Part shown: positions 29,699 to 31,168 of the stretch, one piece after another
How positions within the stretch are numbered: position 1 is the stretch's first letter
Layout of the letters: the number at the start of each line of letters is the position of its first letter
Assembly (NCBI GenBank): GCA_009801015.1
Contig: VHZZ01000508.1
Coordinates: forward strand, 107,897-139,064
DNA from: Silene noctiflora
Taxonomy: Eukaryota > Streptophyta > Magnoliopsida > Caryophyllales > Caryophyllaceae
Direction of reading: 5' to 3'
DNA: 31,168 bases
Translations under genes and position numbers: made by a program
The notes under the pieces: generated by a model
The model's input: the letters and a program-made list of their open reading frames with translations, nothing else
Told to the model about the DNA's origin: nothing
Databases searched by the model: none

Positions 29699-31168
29699 TG
29701 TTGAAGATATGATTCTGTCTCATTAGCATATCAGATCAAATCATGCACATATTATGTATTTACTCTAATTAGTCATATTTTATATATTAGTCAAATTTAA
29801 TTATTTGTTACCTCCTTTATCTCCACAATTAGTGGAATTAGCTTATACGTTCACATTGTAACTCTAGTATGTATATTGCTGTACTCTTCTACTGTTAATT
29901 AATCAATACAAACAATCTTCTTTCTTTACATGGTATCAATTCCNCTCTCGATCCAAACCATTGTCTTCATCGTTGTTGTACTCGGCACGATAACCATGGC
30001 CAACCAATCGAATGCCCTCATTCCCAACGCTGATGAACCCACCAAACCCTTCCTCTCCGTCACTTTTCCCAACTGCACTCGCCTAACCAAAACGAACTAT
30101 CGCTCGTGGCGATTTCAAATAATCCGGTTCCTTCAAGGTCTCGGGCTCTTTGCTTTCCTTGACGGATCCATGCCACCACCACCAAAAACCACTACACCAC
30201 CAGCCACTGACACGAAACCCAACCCAGACCCCATTCCCAACCCTGCCTACACCACGTGGTTCCGACAAGACAATCTCATTCTCGGAGCCACCGCTGGTAC
30301 CCTTCATGATGATGTTTCACCCATAATTCTCGANGCTAATACCTCTCGAGAAGCATGGACTCTCCTTGAAACCACATATGCTAACCCCTCACGTGGTCAC
30401 ATCCTTCAATTGAAGGATCGTTTCCGCAATATCAGCCATGGTGATCAGTCTGTATCTGATTACCTTTTATCCATTAAATCTTGTGCCGCTCAACTCGCCC
30501 AACTTGGCAAACCCGTTGATGCCGAAGATCTTACCCACCAAATTTTACATAGCCTTGACCAAACCCTCTACAAATCCGTTATCGACTCAGTCCGTGCCCG
30601 CGATACACCAATTTCCTTTGAAACCTTACATGAAAAATTAATCCAACACGAACTACTCGTNAAAAATCAAACCCCTGCCTCACCATTCACACCCTTTGCC
30701 CACGCTGCCACCAGTCGTCCCTACCACCACCAACCCCAGTACCAACCTCGTGCCCAACCCACCAATCACCCAAACCAACCACGATTCNCTGCCCAAAACC
30801 AAACTCAAACTCAAGAACCCAAACCCTTTCTTGGCCGCTGTTAATTTTGTCGAAACAAGGGGCATGTGATAAGTGATTGCTCTGACTTTTGACGCACCTA
30901 CCCGACTGTCTCGTTTCCTCCACCACCAACCAGACAAACTCCTCGTCCTCACGCTCATACAGCTACTGCACCATCTTCATCATCCTCGTCCTTCCTTGTC
31001 GACAGTGGTGCCTCTCACCATGTTGTTGATGACCTAAGCAACCTCTCGCTCCATACTCCATATGACGGAGCTGATGATCTCATTATAGGAGATGGCTCCT
31101 CTCTTCCCATCACTCACCATGGTTCTTTCTCCTATAATACTCTTTTATTTACAAATGTTTTAGTTGTT
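29699..31168 (+). mobile_element. Ty1/copia LTR retrotransposon fossil, 5' part, cut by the window end
   Basis: A short LTR (29699-29930, TGTTGAAGATATG...TTTACA, 232 bp) is followed at once by the primer-site start TGGTATCA. The gag region runs from about 29996 to 30900: a copia-type gag N-terminus (KPFLSVTFPNCTRLTKTNYR, SWRFQIIRFLQG), a UBN2-like middle (LKDRFRNISHGDQSVSDYLL), a proline/glutamine-rich tail and a CCHC zinc knuckle. The protease motif VDSGASHH follows near 31000. Integrase, RT and the 3' LTR lie beyond the window. The coding part shows about one or two breaks in what is visible and four ambiguous bases. Age cannot be estimated without the 3' LTR. Confidence 0.9.

Noticed and set aside
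30083-30958. Minus-strand open frames across the copia gag region
   Set aside because: They are antisense shadows of the retroelement gag, biased by its Pro-rich codons.

Overview
The window is nuclear DNA from a flowering plant. Supporting signs are GT-AG introns, plant transcription-factor and Pol III factor genes, Stowaway, hAT-like and Mutator-like MITEs, a 5S-bearing Cassandra-type LTR and a Ty1/copia element. The MITE families (termini such as CTCCCTCCGTCCC, and the AAGACGGT type) and frequent ACGGAGTA words suggest Caryophyllales, perhaps the Amaranthaceae/Chenopodiaceae. That placement is inferred from memory of these repeats, not from a search.

Two host genes can be defended. On the minus strand, 706-4903 carries a 12-exon gene for a TFIIIB B'' (BDP1) homologue. 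I assembled it exon by exon from GT-AG junctions with matching phases; it gives 627 residues and the diagnostic SANT domain. A TATA/telo-box promoter lies near 6055-6090 and a non-coding leader exon is likely. On the plus strand, 11581-12135 is an intronless group S1 bZIP factor (bZIP44/bZIP11 type). Its long leader carries the conserved sucrose-control uORF (11289-11423) and an overlapping upstream ORF in another frame. The two genes diverge, about 5 kb apart.

Between them (6.1-11 kb) lies repeat-derived DNA. It holds a diverged tandem duplication of about 0.6-1 kb whose second copy carries a hAT-like MITE, a Mutator-like element with roughly 175-bp terminal inverted repeats and a MITE nested inside it, and a Stowaway MITE. 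From 12.2 to 27.7 kb I found no convincing gene. This stretch holds local tandem duplications (13.1-13.6, 17.6-18.0 and a very young one at 21.85-22.24 kb), several MITEs and SINE remnants. A promoter-like island with ACGT palindromes and TGGGCC/T words sits at 27.7-27.97 kb.

The right end (28.1-31.2 kb) is a cluster of mobile elements: a Helitron-like element, a Cassandra-type LTR with a 5S rRNA-derived segment, and the 5' part of a Ty1/copia fossil running off the window.

I see no wholly new system. The most informative items are the translational control region of the bZIP gene, a triplicated splice donor inside the BDP1 SANT domain, and an apparent exon-module duplication in BDP1.
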